Source: Flammeovirgaceae bacterium SG7u.111
Lineage (GTDB): Bacteria > Bacteroidota > Bacteroidia > Cytophagales > Flammeovirgaceae
DNA: 64,000 nt
NCBI GenBank assembly: GCA_034044135.1
Contig: CP139021.1
Coordinates: 5,657,635 to 5,721,634, forward strand
Direction: 5' to 3'
The stretch's first letter is position 1, and the number at the start of each line of letters is the position of its first letter. Both the position numbers and the translations under genes were made by a program. Shown piece by piece: positions 56,901 to 64,000 of the stretch. The notes under the pieces were generated by a model. The model did no database searches and was not told the origin of the DNA. It saw nothing but the letters and a program-made list of their open reading frames with translations.

Positions 56901-58146
56901 TCAAGCCATTTTTAATAGCGGGGTTATGCCTCTTCAGGCTAAACGAACTATTTTGAATAGCCATTTTGTACAGCCCCCCCGAGCCACCAACCCACAAATT
57001 CCCCGAGCGATCTTGGCAAATCGAATTTATCCAGTTCCAGTCCATCAGGTTTGGCTTATTCGACGCTAGCCTAACCTCCACAGGCTCAAACATCTTGGTG
57101 CGCAAGTCAAAGGTCAAGAACTTCCAAAACTTCTGGGGCTGCAGATCCAAGAACAAAGCTGAAACCCAAAGTTTGTTCGTGTTTTTTTGGTGAAAATATA
57201 CTTCTAAGCAGTTGTGGACTGGCTTTTTCATCAAGCTATTTTCTATTAGGCTATCTCCATAGGTATAGGAACTGAAGGTCTCTGTCTGGATATCAAAAAT
57301 CTGTAAGCCTCCATCGAACGAACCAGTAAAAATGGTGCTATCCTTCACCCAATCCGCTCCTTCTATTAAATAATTTACATAGTTGAAAGCAGTATCCGGA
57401 ACTGGTTGGTAAACCTTTCCCCCCATACTCTCTTCATGAAAACGGAACAAACCATAATCACCCAATGCCCATAGCACACCACCGCTTCCTTCAAACAGAT
57501 GAAAAACCCTTCCTCTGTACTCAATCCTATCATTTTCGTGGGTAAACCATGTTACATCTTTAATCTCCCCTGCCTTTTGATGGAATGTAGAAGCATCCGG
57601 CTCTACTTTAAAAAAACCAGATTTATTCCCCATTCCCAGCCAGATATTTCCATCCGAATCTGGCAAGAGCGTTTGGACTTGCCCAGTCCGCATTACACTA
57701 TCGGCAAATGCAGAAGTAAGCTTCGGGTTCTCATTATCGGGTTCACTTTCTGACGAGTTTTTTTGTAAAGGCTTCCAACTGAAAGGCACCAAACGGTTAT
57801 TTTTCCGGTCAAAACGTGCAAGTTCCCCATGGATAGTCCCTATCCAAATATCTCCGTTTTCTGCTTCTTCCAACACGCTTATCACAGCTGTATGTGCTTT
57901 ATCGAGACGGCTTTCATCTATCACCGGAATTTGGAAGACTTCCATCTCATAACCATCGTATTTTACCAACCCATTTTGAGTGCCCACCCACATATATCCA
58001 TAGCTATCTTGGATGATTTTTTGGATAAAATCATCTGGCATTCCTTGTTCTATCCCAATCTCTTGCAGTCGAATTGTTTGAGATTGGGCGTACCCCTCCC
58101 CTAAAAAAAATAGAAGGGTTATATAGATTAATGTGGCTAAGCGCAA
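53905..58146 (-). CDS. Hybrid two-component system regulator (one-protein sensor, kinase, receiver, AraC)
   Basis: The 1,413-residue protein has a signal peptide (ATLIYITLLFFLGEGYAQ). Regulator-propeller repeats span about 20-760 (GYMWVGTQNGLVKYDGYEME, GNLWVGGSGGLYKM, GCIWIGTFHGLSCFDPQTE). Next are a Y_Y_Y domain (SPGEYVFRVKASNNDGVWNE), a TM at about 850-870, HisKA with His906 (THEFRTPL), HATPase (NQVISNLLSNAVKF), REC with Asp1210 (VIVCDIMMPKLDG) and a C-terminal AraC HTH (FKVGFNEPSYFSRAYLKEY). HTCS proteins of this kind sense glycan fragments in the periplasm and activate polysaccharide-utilisation genes. No susCD pair is in the window. Confidence 0.93.
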   Translation of the reverse strand: MRLATLIYITLLFFLGEGYAQSQTIRLQEIGIEQGMPDDFIQKIIQDSYGYMWVGTQNGLVKYDGYEMEVFQIPVIDESRLDKAHTAVISVLEEAENGDIWIGTIHGELARFDRKNNRLVPFSWKPLQKNSSESEPDNENPKLTSAFADSVMRTGQVQTLLPDSDGNIWLGMGNKSGFFKVEPDASTFHQKAGEIKDVTWFTHENDRIEYRGRVFHLFEGSGGVLWALGDYGLFRFHEESMGGKVYQPVPDTAFNYVNYLIEGADWVKDSTIFTGSFDGGLQIFDIQTETFSSYTYGDSLIENSLMKKPVHNCLEVYFHQKNTNKLWVSALFLDLQPQKFWKFLTFDLRTKMFEPVEVRLASNKPNLMDWNWINSICQDRSGNLWVGGSGGLYKMAIQNSSFSLKRHNPAIKNGLSSDNVSVIFSDEKENVFFSTEKGIDRFDPESGIYTNYRYPYRIHNAKNESTALTNHNYVWDMAFGKDGYVWLAADHGLEKFNPSDGSFIQIDGLHDKVDALEKCDAVATDKKGNLWISFSGRLTYWEPETGVIKHYRYPGYQERRSFSEVITSIVVDDFNTVWLGSEGNTFYSFNPDEIPETEMATDDLFEKYEITGGKPKFVDSQGNLWARTYASGVVRINTKTKEVEQFTTEDGLAHNKTYGILEDNKGCIWIGTFHGLSCFDPQTETFQNYFQSDGLPINSITGKNPYKSKNGELFFSSFKGVLSFHPDEIIQSPITPQVVFTSFKVFGEELEVGGDSPLSQHISLTEEVQLEHWQNDLSIKFSALHFNSPEKNHYKVFLEKNDRDWRELGTERTAIYTNISPGEYVFRVKASNNDGVWNEEGISLRINIAPPWWATWSAYTSYFLIFATVLVLIYRFQIKRRLQVADMNRLKELNDFKARFYTNITHEFRTPLTVILGLTDNLVHSSASNLLDASNMIRRNARALLNLVNQLLALSKIEAGSMALQFQQGDVVAFVKYTVEPFQALTEKKKISISVDSEVKKLVMDYDPEKLNQVISNLLSNAVKFTQKGGVTVRVAKEEAWGNEYFLLSVKDSGIGITEDKLQHIFDLFYQADDATTREHEGSGVGLALAKDLIRLMGGEISVESVPNEGTEFSILLPITNEAKMMSPKEQYSTSNWTVTDVLAEVDEIEEAEVGEPEERNVALVVEDNPDLRAYLKTCLGDTYQVRLATNGVEGVEKALHFIPDVIVCDIMMPKLDGLALCKRLKQDEKTSHIPIVFLTAKATVGDRINGLNLGADAYLTKPFHKEELLVTVSRCVAIRRQLRTRYAQLGPFPSTDDLPTKVTDNFLIKLNKVIDGNLENPDFDITFLTEEMAMSRTQLHRKITSITGKNTSGYIRFHRLEKARKMLETTDLTLAEISFKVGFNEPSYFSRAYLKEYNIQPSEVRKQSKSGR

Positions 58147-58403
58147 TTTTAGTCAGCGTTAAAAACAGGTTGAATCGATAGTTTGCAACCAAAAATGCAC
58201 AGGTTATCTGCCCTCATTTTAATTAAAAACAAACGAGGAGGAAGTATGCGGAGTTTAGTACCCTATTTGGTTAGCAAATGCTGGTAATTAGTAATATGTT
58301 GGAGCAATACAGAAGTTATAGTAATTATATTGAATTTACACGAAATGATGAGGAAATTCAAAAAACAAGGCGTTTTATATTGAGTTAGAAATGTTTTTTA
58401 CCC

Positions 58404-58852
58404 TTATTCGGGGGAAACAGCTGACTGCCCACTAAGCAACTTCCAGCCATCTTCTCGTTTGATCACCGTCCCCGATTCTATAATAGTTACATTGGTTTCT
58501 ACACCACTTTTATCTACCATACGCCCCCTTACCGTACCAGAATAGTTGGCTATTTCATTGGTAAGAGGGAAAACCTCAAGCACCTTCCAGCTTGATATAA
58601 TAAAGCATTAGTTTCCAAAATCCTTCTTACCGAATCATAATTCATGGCAGTAGCAGAGCCTGGGGGCACCCAAAAAAAATCACTGCTCGAATCTAAAAAA
58701 TAGAATTCTCCCTTAAGTCCCTCTTTTTTGATAGCCGCATGATACTCATCAAACATTTGAGCTACCTCTTCTTTTACTTTTTCTTTATCCAACTGGTGGG
58801 ATTGGCAAGAGAAAAAAGCCAGCATGATAAGAGTAACTTTGAGTAAATTCAT
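58404..58852 (-). pseudogene. Small lipoprotein with SnoaL/DUF4440-like domain, frameshifted
   Basis: Frame 1 from 58852 gives a lipoprotein signal (VTLIMLAFFSC) and residues through ILETNALLYQ, then runs into a stop at 58550. The shifted frame from about 58595 continues sensibly as SSWKVLEVFPLTN, YSGTVRGRMVDKSG, VTIIESGTVIKREDGWKLLSGQ, ending at TAA 58404. One missing base near 58593-58597 explains it. Either a real pseudogene or a sequencing error. The intact protein would be about 150 residues of NTF2-like type. Confidence 0.75.
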
Positions 58853-58881
58853 AATCGTGAATTTGAACTATGGATGGGAAA

Positions 58882-59778
58882 TCAGCCTTTTTTAGGCTTC
58901 AATTGTTCCTCACCGCCATTCTTGAAAACAAGCGTGCGATGGGGAAATGGAATTTCGATCCCTTCGGCATCAAACCTTTTCTTGATGCTATAATTTAGGT
59001 CACAATTCATAATAAAAGCAGAGGGAGTATCTTTGGCCCACACATAAGCCCGAAGCCTTACAGCAGAATCCATAAATTGGGTAAGGCGGATAATCACCTG
59101 GGGAGCGCCTTCTTTCTTATCTTCCTCGCTGCGGTTATCGAGGCAACTGGGATGAGCCAGTGCTTCTTCCTCCATTATTTTCATGGCCTTGTCCACATCC
59201 GAATCGTAGCTGATATCCATTTCTACAAAGCGGCAGATTTTTTCATCGGTAATGGAAGAATTCACGATCGTATCGGAACTTATGGACGAGTTCGGGATAA
59301 TAATCCGGCGATTTTCCAGCCCATTTATCACCGTATGTCTGAGTGTGATATCTTCCACTTGCCCTAATATATCGGCTCCTATCTTTATAAAATCACCTAC
59401 CCTAAAAGGCTTGAAGATGACGATAAAAATACCGCTCACGATATTGGAAAAGGCCTGCTGTGAGGCAAAGCCCAAGAAAGCGGCAAAAATACCCGCACCT
59501 GCAAAAAGACTGAGGGCAAGGTGCTTGAATGCTGGAATGAGGTAGATCACCGTAAAGGAAGCGGCAATAAATATGATAAACGTAACCGCATTTTTGAGGA
59601 AACGGTATTTGGTTGCCTCCACCCTTATGAGAGCTGAAGACTTCTCAAAAAAACGGTCGAGGAAAATTCTCAAGACCTTAGCCAGCACAAAAGCCGCTAT
59701 GATAATCCCTATGATTAGCAACAAATTTTCATGGCGGTCTGAAAAACTCAGTATGTTATCAAAAATATCTTTCAGCAT
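58882..59778 (-). CDS. Small-conductance mechanosensitive channel (MscS family)
   Basis: 298 residues from the ATG at 59778; the ATG at 59811 would add 11. Three TM segments (LLLIIGIIIAAFVLAKVLRIFL; NAVTFIIFIAASFTVIYLI; LALSLFAGAGIFAAFLGFASQQAF, the pore helix). A beta domain follows (FKPFRVGDFIKIGADILGQVEDI, NRRIIIPNSSISSDTIVN). Opens on membrane tension to release osmolytes. The frameshifted lipoprotein gene starts 29 bp downstream, so they may be co-transcribed. Confidence 0.93.
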   Translation of the reverse strand: MLKDIFDNILSFSDRHENLLLIIGIIIAAFVLAKVLRIFLDRFFEKSSALIRVEATKYRFLKNAVTFIIFIAASFTVIYLIPAFKHLALSLFAGAGIFAAFLGFASQQAFSNIVSGIFIVIFKPFRVGDFIKIGADILGQVEDITLRHTVINGLENRRIIIPNSSISSDTIVNSSITDEKICRFVEMDISYDSDVDKAMKIMEEEALAHPSCLDNRSEEDKKEGAPQVIIRLTQFMDSAVRLRAYVWAKDTPSAFIMNCDLNYSIKKRFDAEGIEIPFPHRTLVFKNGGEEQLKPKKG

Positions 59779-59866
59779 ATGTTCAGGAAGTTGAAGGTGT
59801 AAAAAAAGCAAGTAAAAGCGTCAGAGCAAAAAAAAGAAGATAAATCGGCAGAGGTTAGACATATTT

Positions 59867-59897
59867 TTTGAAAATCAACAAGAAAAACATAATTTTG
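59867..59897 (+). promoter_or_regulatory. Bacteroidota promoter for tRNA-Arg
   Basis: TTTG (59867-59870), 19 bp spacer, TAATTTTG (59890-59897): exact consensus TTTG-N19-TAnnTTTG, ending 18 bp before the tRNA. Confidence 0.75.
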
Positions 59898-59915
59898 CAC
59901 ACCGAAATACAGAAA

Positions 59916-59987
59916 GGTCCCGTAGTTCAATGGATAGAATAGGAGTTTCCTAAACTCTAGATGCAAGTTCGATTCTTGCCGGGACCA
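59916..59987 (+). tRNA. tRNA-Arg (anticodon CCT)
   Basis: Acceptor stem GGTCCCG/CGGGACC, D-arm with AGTTCAATGGATAGAAT, anticodon loop TTCCTAA giving CCT (reads AGG), T-arm GCAAGTTCGATTCTTGC. The CCA end is not encoded. Confidence 0.95.
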
Positions 59988-60019
59988 CAAGGCAAGAAAC
60001 ACAAAACCTATTTTTGTAC

Positions 60020-60060
60020 AAAAACAGTCTTTTTCCCGCAAGAAGGCTGTTTTTTGTTTT
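60020..60060 (+). terminator. Terminator behind tRNA-Arg
   Basis: AAAACAGTCTT / AAGGCTGTTTT stem with one U-G pair and an 11-nt loop (60021-60053), then T-rich sequence. Confidence 0.8.
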
Positions 60061-60162
60061 TCATGGTTTCCCAATGCAGTTTGCCCCTTTTGCAAAAGAC
60101 ATAAAAAAGCCACCCATTCAATACTATCAAATGGGTGACACTGTATGGTTTCAAGTATTTTC

Positions 60163-62256
60163 TTATTGACCTTCAGCTAATAAGTTCTTCCCTGAAACCC
60201 ATTGGTTTTGGATTCCCCAAGAAATATTTGGTTCGGAAGCTGTGGTGATTTCCAATTCCCCTCCCTCCAGTATTTCTTGGTGGGTGAGCCAGTTCCGTTC
60301 CAAAGGCTCCCCATTGAAAGTGGCTTTTTGGATATAAGCATGTGCCGGATTATAGTTTTTGACCTTGATCAAAAAGCTTTTCCCATTTTCCCAGTTAAAC
60401 TTAACCTCTTCCAATAAAGGAGCATGAAGGTAATACACAGGCTCACCTATGCAAGCGGGGAACAATCCGCAACTTGCCCACACATACCAGCTCGACATAG
60501 TTCCCGCATCGTCGTCCATTGTACGAAGATAAGTTGCCGGATCATTCTTATAAATCCGTCCAACAAAAGAACCTGTTCCTCGACTGTTGTTATTAAAATA
60601 GTGCTGTACAACAGTATCTACAGCTATTTTGTGGATAATTGCCTGTGACTTCCAAGGCTGGGAAGTACCTTGGTACATTCCAGTAGTTTGCAAATCTGGT
60701 TGGTTGGCATGGTTGTAAAAATCTCCCTCAAAAAACTTATCTAGCTGGCTAATAAACTCTTCTTCACCACCAGTCAATTCCACTAACCCTGTTTGGTCAA
60801 ATGGAACAAACCAACGATACTGCCAAACAGTGCCTTGGTACATCCCCCTTGCCCCCATTCGGTCCACATCATTTTTAGAAAGGTCTTTAAAATCCTTTAT
60901 CCAATAAGATTTGTAGCTCAAAGCCTTGTCCAAGAATTTCTTGCTTTGTTCTTTCCTGCCCAAAGAATCAAGGATCTGAGAAAGTGCCCATTCATCGTAA
61001 GATGCTTCTAGGGCTTCTTCAGGGTGATTATAAGGCAACTTTTCAACCTCGCTTACAAGTGAATCTGCAATTTTCTCAAAATCCAACTCCACTCCTTTTC
61101 TAAAGGCATCTAACAGCACCACAATGGCATGCTCCGTCCTCACCGTAGGAGAAGGTTCGTTTTCCGTGGCGAAATCTTTTTTCCCATAAGGGTAGAGATT
61201 GGCGATAGAAGCAGCAATATGTTGGAAGCGTTCAGGATAAACCAAAGAAAGCAACGGAAACTGTGTACGGTAATTATCCCAAATTGCCCAACCATTATAC
61301 TTAGGCGTTGTTGATTGTCTCACAGAACCATCAATGGTGCGGTAATGCCCATCTTCCTCAGTAATCACATAAGGAGATTGGATGGCACGGTACAAAAATG
61401 AGTAGAAAAGCCCTTTACGCTCTTGGTCACCTTTTACTTCAATATGCCCGAGTAACTTGCTCCATGCTAATTCACTTTCCGCTTTCATTTGCTGGAAAGT
61501 ATATTGCTTGACTGCATTTTTTGCATACTCTACATTTACCGAAGAAAGTGCAATATGGATTTCTACCTCTTTTTGATCTGGGCTGAGCAGAGCTTTCAGC
61601 TGATGATCAGCTAGTTCTGTCCATTCTACAGGTTGGCTTACCTCTAAGTAATAATAAATCTTGTATTGGCCATCCCCACAGGTGGTTCGTGCTTCAATCC
61701 ATCCGCTCAAAGAATTTCCTTCTATATGGTGCGATTCGTTCCTGAACCTGTTCACAATAGAGTGCCCTAGGTCAAAATACAGTCCTTTTTCCCCTTCGGG
61801 AAATGTATAACGATGCATTCCATAGTTGCCCGTCACGGTAAACTCAGCAGAGAGTTGGTTGGTAAAAGCTACGCTGTAGTATCCGGGAGAAGCACTGTCT
61901 CCTGTCTTCATCAGTTTTGATGTCTCCCAGTTGTTACCTAAAAAAGGTTTTACCAGAATATTACCACCACTTCCTTGGCAACCCACTCCTTCAAAACGGT
62001 TGTGCGAAAATCCCAAAAACTCTTTTGCATAGTACTCATACCCAGTATGTGTTGAAGGATATGTATGCGGACCTATACTCAGCATGCTAAAAGGATAAGA
62101 AGCAGCAGGAGACATTTGCCCATGATCACCCGAAGTACCTAAGAATGCATTTACCAACTTTATTGGTTCCGCCGCATTTGTTACAGGTTGAGCTCCTTGT
62201 TTCTGCTGAGAACAAGAAGCGATAAATAATAATGTGAATAACAATAATAGTCGCAT
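60163..62256 (-). CDS. GH92 family glycosidase (alpha-mannosidase type)
   Basis: The 697-residue lipoprotein has signal LLLLFTLLFIASC. N-terminal beta domain: FLGTSGDHGQMSPAASYPFSM, THTGYEYYAKEFLGFSHNRFEG. The (alpha/alpha)6 barrel contains YNGWAIWDNYRTQFPLLSL and, near the C-terminus, DDDAGTMSSWYVWASCGLFPA, which is the GH92 Ca2+/catalytic signature. GH92 enzymes release mannose from N-glycans and yeast or host mannans. It is the last gene of an operon with a DUF218 protein and a PI-PLC. Confidence 0.93.
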   Translation of the reverse strand: MRLLLLFTLLFIASCSQQKQGAQPVTNAAEPIKLVNAFLGTSGDHGQMSPAASYPFSMLSIGPHTYPSTHTGYEYYAKEFLGFSHNRFEGVGCQGSGGNILVKPFLGNNWETSKLMKTGDSASPGYYSVAFTNQLSAEFTVTGNYGMHRYTFPEGEKGLYFDLGHSIVNRFRNESHHIEGNSLSGWIEARTTCGDGQYKIYYYLEVSQPVEWTELADHQLKALLSPDQKEVEIHIALSSVNVEYAKNAVKQYTFQQMKAESELAWSKLLGHIEVKGDQERKGLFYSFLYRAIQSPYVITEEDGHYRTIDGSVRQSTTPKYNGWAIWDNYRTQFPLLSLVYPERFQHIAASIANLYPYGKKDFATENEPSPTVRTEHAIVVLLDAFRKGVELDFEKIADSLVSEVEKLPYNHPEEALEASYDEWALSQILDSLGRKEQSKKFLDKALSYKSYWIKDFKDLSKNDVDRMGARGMYQGTVWQYRWFVPFDQTGLVELTGGEEEFISQLDKFFEGDFYNHANQPDLQTTGMYQGTSQPWKSQAIIHKIAVDTVVQHYFNNNSRGTGSFVGRIYKNDPATYLRTMDDDAGTMSSWYVWASCGLFPACIGEPVYYLHAPLLEEVKFNWENGKSFLIKVKNYNPAHAYIQKATFNGEPLERNWLTHQEILEGGELEITTASEPNISWGIQNQWVSGKNLLAEGQ

Positions 62257-62261
62257 GATGT

Positions 62262-63527
62262 CTATGGATCTAAAGGTTCTAGTGGATTTTGCTGAAACGA
62301 GTCGATACTAGGTAGCCATTCTATGGTAGTTGGAGAGATCCTTTCCAATAATTTGCACGGCATATACCCTAGTTCTTTCATATTCCTATCATAGAAATTT
62401 TGCGAACTCACGTAATCGCTATGTCTAAAATTAGTAGTGACTAGGTTGGGCTTATCAGTAGGCACTCCGTACTTAAATAGCAAGCGGGAAGCATTGCGCA
62501 CATTAGTAGTTGTGTGTCTCGCATGTGGTTCAATAATGATATGCTTTTCAGCAATTCCATATTTCTCCATCAACTCCTTTTTCATTTCAATGGCTTCGCA
62601 AGAAGGAGTGCGGTAAGGGTGAACATGCCCTCCAGAAACAATGATAAGAGGCGCCTTTCCTTCTTTAAACTGACGGGCTGCAACCCTAAGGTTGAACTTG
62701 CCCAAAGGAGTAAGCGAAACCCCATAAATCTCTGAACCAGCACCAAGAACCAAGATAGAAGCATACGGGTACTCTCCCCAAGAAACAGAAGGGATATAAT
62801 CCACCGCTGCTTGGTTTCCGAGGCCTTCCATAGGTTCATAGCGTGCAGCTTCGTCTTTATGGTTGAGGTATAAGAGCGAATTGGTAAAATCAAGGCTTCC
62901 CCCGAAAAACAAAGAGCTTTTTTCTGCTTGTACCAAAATATCACTTGCCCATGTGTGGATAGTATAGATATAACTTCTACTGTTTACATCATACACTACC
63001 GAATCGATGTTAGGATAAATAGCTTTGTCGCCGTTTCCATATACTTTTATAGAATGGTTCATCCCTTCGGCGCAAACCTCCCATGCCTTTTTCAAAAGCT
63101 CGGCATCAGAAAGTGAATCATATAACTGGTAAGCCATAGATGGGCGGATGTGTTGGCTGATCAAGCTTGCCATTGCCCCATTATTTTCAAGCAACTTTTC
63201 TAAACTCTTGCTTGCCTCAGCAATCTCGCTCTCTGACCACACAAAAGAATCCACTACACAAGCGCGGTCTCTTGAGCAAGTTTCTACAGCTTTTCGAATT
63301 GCCTGAAGCTTCGTGTCCTTCAGTTTTGTTAAATTTTTATCACTAGCCAATAACTCTTTTACCTCAGGAATCTTTTGGAAAAGGGTTAGCAAATAAAAAT
63401 TCTTGTCTTGCACCAAAGAGGCTGACTTTACTTTTCGGTAGCCAGTATTGCTAGAAGCAATGGATTGCCCCCAGCTCATATGTACGCACAACCAAAAGGT
63501 GATACATAGAAGAATATTTTTTTTCAT
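62262..63527 (-). CDS. DUF218 (ElyC/SanA/YdcF-like) exported protein
   Basis: The 421-residue protein has a signal peptide (NILLCITFWLCVHMSWGQ). The N-terminal 200 residues are helical and unknown. The C-terminal DUF218 domain contains SILVLGAGSEIYGVSLTPLGKFNLRVAARQF, APLIIVSGGHVHPYRTPSCEAI, KHIIIEPHARHTTTNVRNA, LVTTNFRHSDYV. DUF218 proteins act in envelope or glycan metabolism with ill-defined chemistry. Gap to GH92 is 5 bp and to PI-PLC 32 bp: a tight operon. Confidence 0.85.
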   Translation of the reverse strand: MKKNILLCITFWLCVHMSWGQSIASSNTGYRKVKSASLVQDKNFYLLTLFQKIPEVKELLASDKNLTKLKDTKLQAIRKAVETCSRDRACVVDSFVWSESEIAEASKSLEKLLENNGAMASLISQHIRPSMAYQLYDSLSDAELLKKAWEVCAEGMNHSIKVYGNGDKAIYPNIDSVVYDVNSRSYIYTIHTWASDILVQAEKSSLFFGGSLDFTNSLLYLNHKDEAARYEPMEGLGNQAAVDYIPSVSWGEYPYASILVLGAGSEIYGVSLTPLGKFNLRVAARQFKEGKAPLIIVSGGHVHPYRTPSCEAIEMKKELMEKYGIAEKHIIIEPHARHTTTNVRNASRLLFKYGVPTDKPNLVTTNFRHSDYVSSQNFYDRNMKELGYMPCKLLERISPTTIEWLPSIDSFQQNPLEPLDP

Positions 63528-63559
63528 ATCGATGATGTAAATAATTTAGGGTTTGAAGC

Positions 63560-64000
63560 TTACTTTAAGTTCCCATTTACTGGATTGACCCTTACAGGTT
63601 TTTTATTGGGCAACTGGACGAAATAATCCGTCCCATAATTATTGCCCGGCTTGAAGAAATCGGTAGAAATGACTTGCGCACCACTTTCAAAAGCAGCATT
63701 TGCACGGGTCATATCATTCACCTTTGCCTCATAGGTTTCGATATCGGAGCGAGTACGAACTAAGTACCCTTTTTCCACAAAAGCCCTAATCTCTTCCTTC
63801 CTAAGAATAGAGTTGTCCAACAATAAAAAAGCAGCATGGTCTTGCCCTGGTTCCGATTGTACAAACATAGCCCTGCCTTCTAAGTTGGGACGATTTTCTA
63901 CATAAGGGCTGTTTAATGACATACCTGCAGTAGAAGGCAAAAGCATGAATACAAACTTTCCGAGAGATTCTGACAGCCTAGGCCAGTTATGCGCCAGTAC
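63560..64000 (-). CDS. Ca2+-dependent phosphatidylinositol-specific phospholipase C-like (5' end outside window)
   Basis: The frame is open to the right edge (18 codons before the first internal ATG at 63946). The visible 146 residues have HNWPRLSESLGKFVFMLL, GRAMFVQSEPG, AAFLLLDN, EKGYLVRTRSDIETYEAKVNDMTRANAAFESGAQVISTDFF. This is the C-terminal half of PF16670-type PI-PLC, as I recall it. It would cleave the phosphodiester of inositol phospholipids outside the cell. First visible gene of the GH92 operon. Confidence 0.82.
   Translation of the reverse strand, partial: VLAHNWPRLSESLGKFVFMLLPSTAGMSLNSPYVENRPNLEGRAMFVQSEPGQDHAAFLLLDNSILRKEEIRAFVEKGYLVRTRSDIETYEAKVNDMTRANAAFESGAQVISTDFFKPGNNYGTDYFVQLPNKKPVRVNPVNGNLK

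Noticed and set aside
55936-57069. A 377-codon plus-strand frame
   Set aside because: It lies fully antisense to the hybrid two-component gene, and its translation has no domain or signal features.

Overview
The window looks like chromosomal DNA of a marine-type Bacteroidota, most likely class Cytophagia. Supporting signs are AT-rich DNA, a type IX secretion (T9SS) C-terminal sorting domain, a PorE-like OmpA protein, a hybrid two-component regulator of the polysaccharide-utilisation type, LytS-type signalling, many glycoside hydrolases, the rpsF-rpsR-rplI order without ssb or priB between them, and TTTG / TAnnTTTG promoters. No plasmid, prophage or CRISPR array was seen. The only clear mobile element is one IS630-type insertion sequence.

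Layout. 1-7463 (-): 5' part of a giant secreted protein with 18 choice-of-anchor-D repeats, followed by cadherin-like domains running off the edge. 8159-10310 (+): a MotA/ExbB-like channel protein and its MotB/OmpA-like partner, resembling ZorA/ZorB. 10307-11503 (-): an unknown protein and a DUF3299-like secreted protein. 11890-14472 (+): three small uncharacterised genes. 14611-20301 (-): a 1,896-residue T9SS cargo protein with two SGNH esterase domains, three carbohydrate-binding-like modules and nine fibronectin-type domains. 20793-24493 (+): NhaC antiporter, a small membrane protein and a GH140-like hydrolase. 24556-31460: Zn-peptidase, repeat-rich spacer, GH78-like rhamnosidase, galactose mutarotase and ethanolamine-type permease. 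31735-33901 (+): LVIVD lipoprotein and a barrel-like protein. 33961-35077 (-): rpsF-rpsR-rplI. 35422-38185 (+): Nudix hydrolase, a 34-residue membrane peptide and an L,D-transpeptidase. 38259-41564 (-): PorE-like protein and a Tat-exported glycosylasparaginase. 41770-44631 (+): TetR regulator between two identical-type operators, alpha/beta hydrolase and moeA. 44632-45703: IS630 element. 45724-49676 (-): alpha/beta hydrolase and a split TPR / REC-LytS signalling pair. 50394-53820 (+): ADP-ribosylglycohydrolase, then an ECF sigma / anti-sigma / DUF4097 operon. 53905-64000 (-): hybrid two-component regulator, a frameshifted small lipoprotein, an MscS channel, tRNA-Arg(CCT) on the + strand, then an operon of PI-PLC (partial), DUF218 protein and GH92 mannosidase.

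A common theme is breakdown of complex glycans outside the cell: GH78, GH92, GH140-like, SGNH esterases, glycosylasparaginase, mutarotase and a one-protein hybrid sensor-regulator. Secreted parts probably leave by Sec and T9SS.

The most noteworthy non-coding signal is a dispersed element of about 90-115 bp. It occurs three times (25676, 35235, 49756), with a conserved core and terminal and internal stems that change in compensating ways. Other points of interest are the ZorAB-like pair standing outside a Zorya operon, the paired TetR operators, a nested 23-bp perfect inverted repeat, and the IS630 -1 frameshift site.
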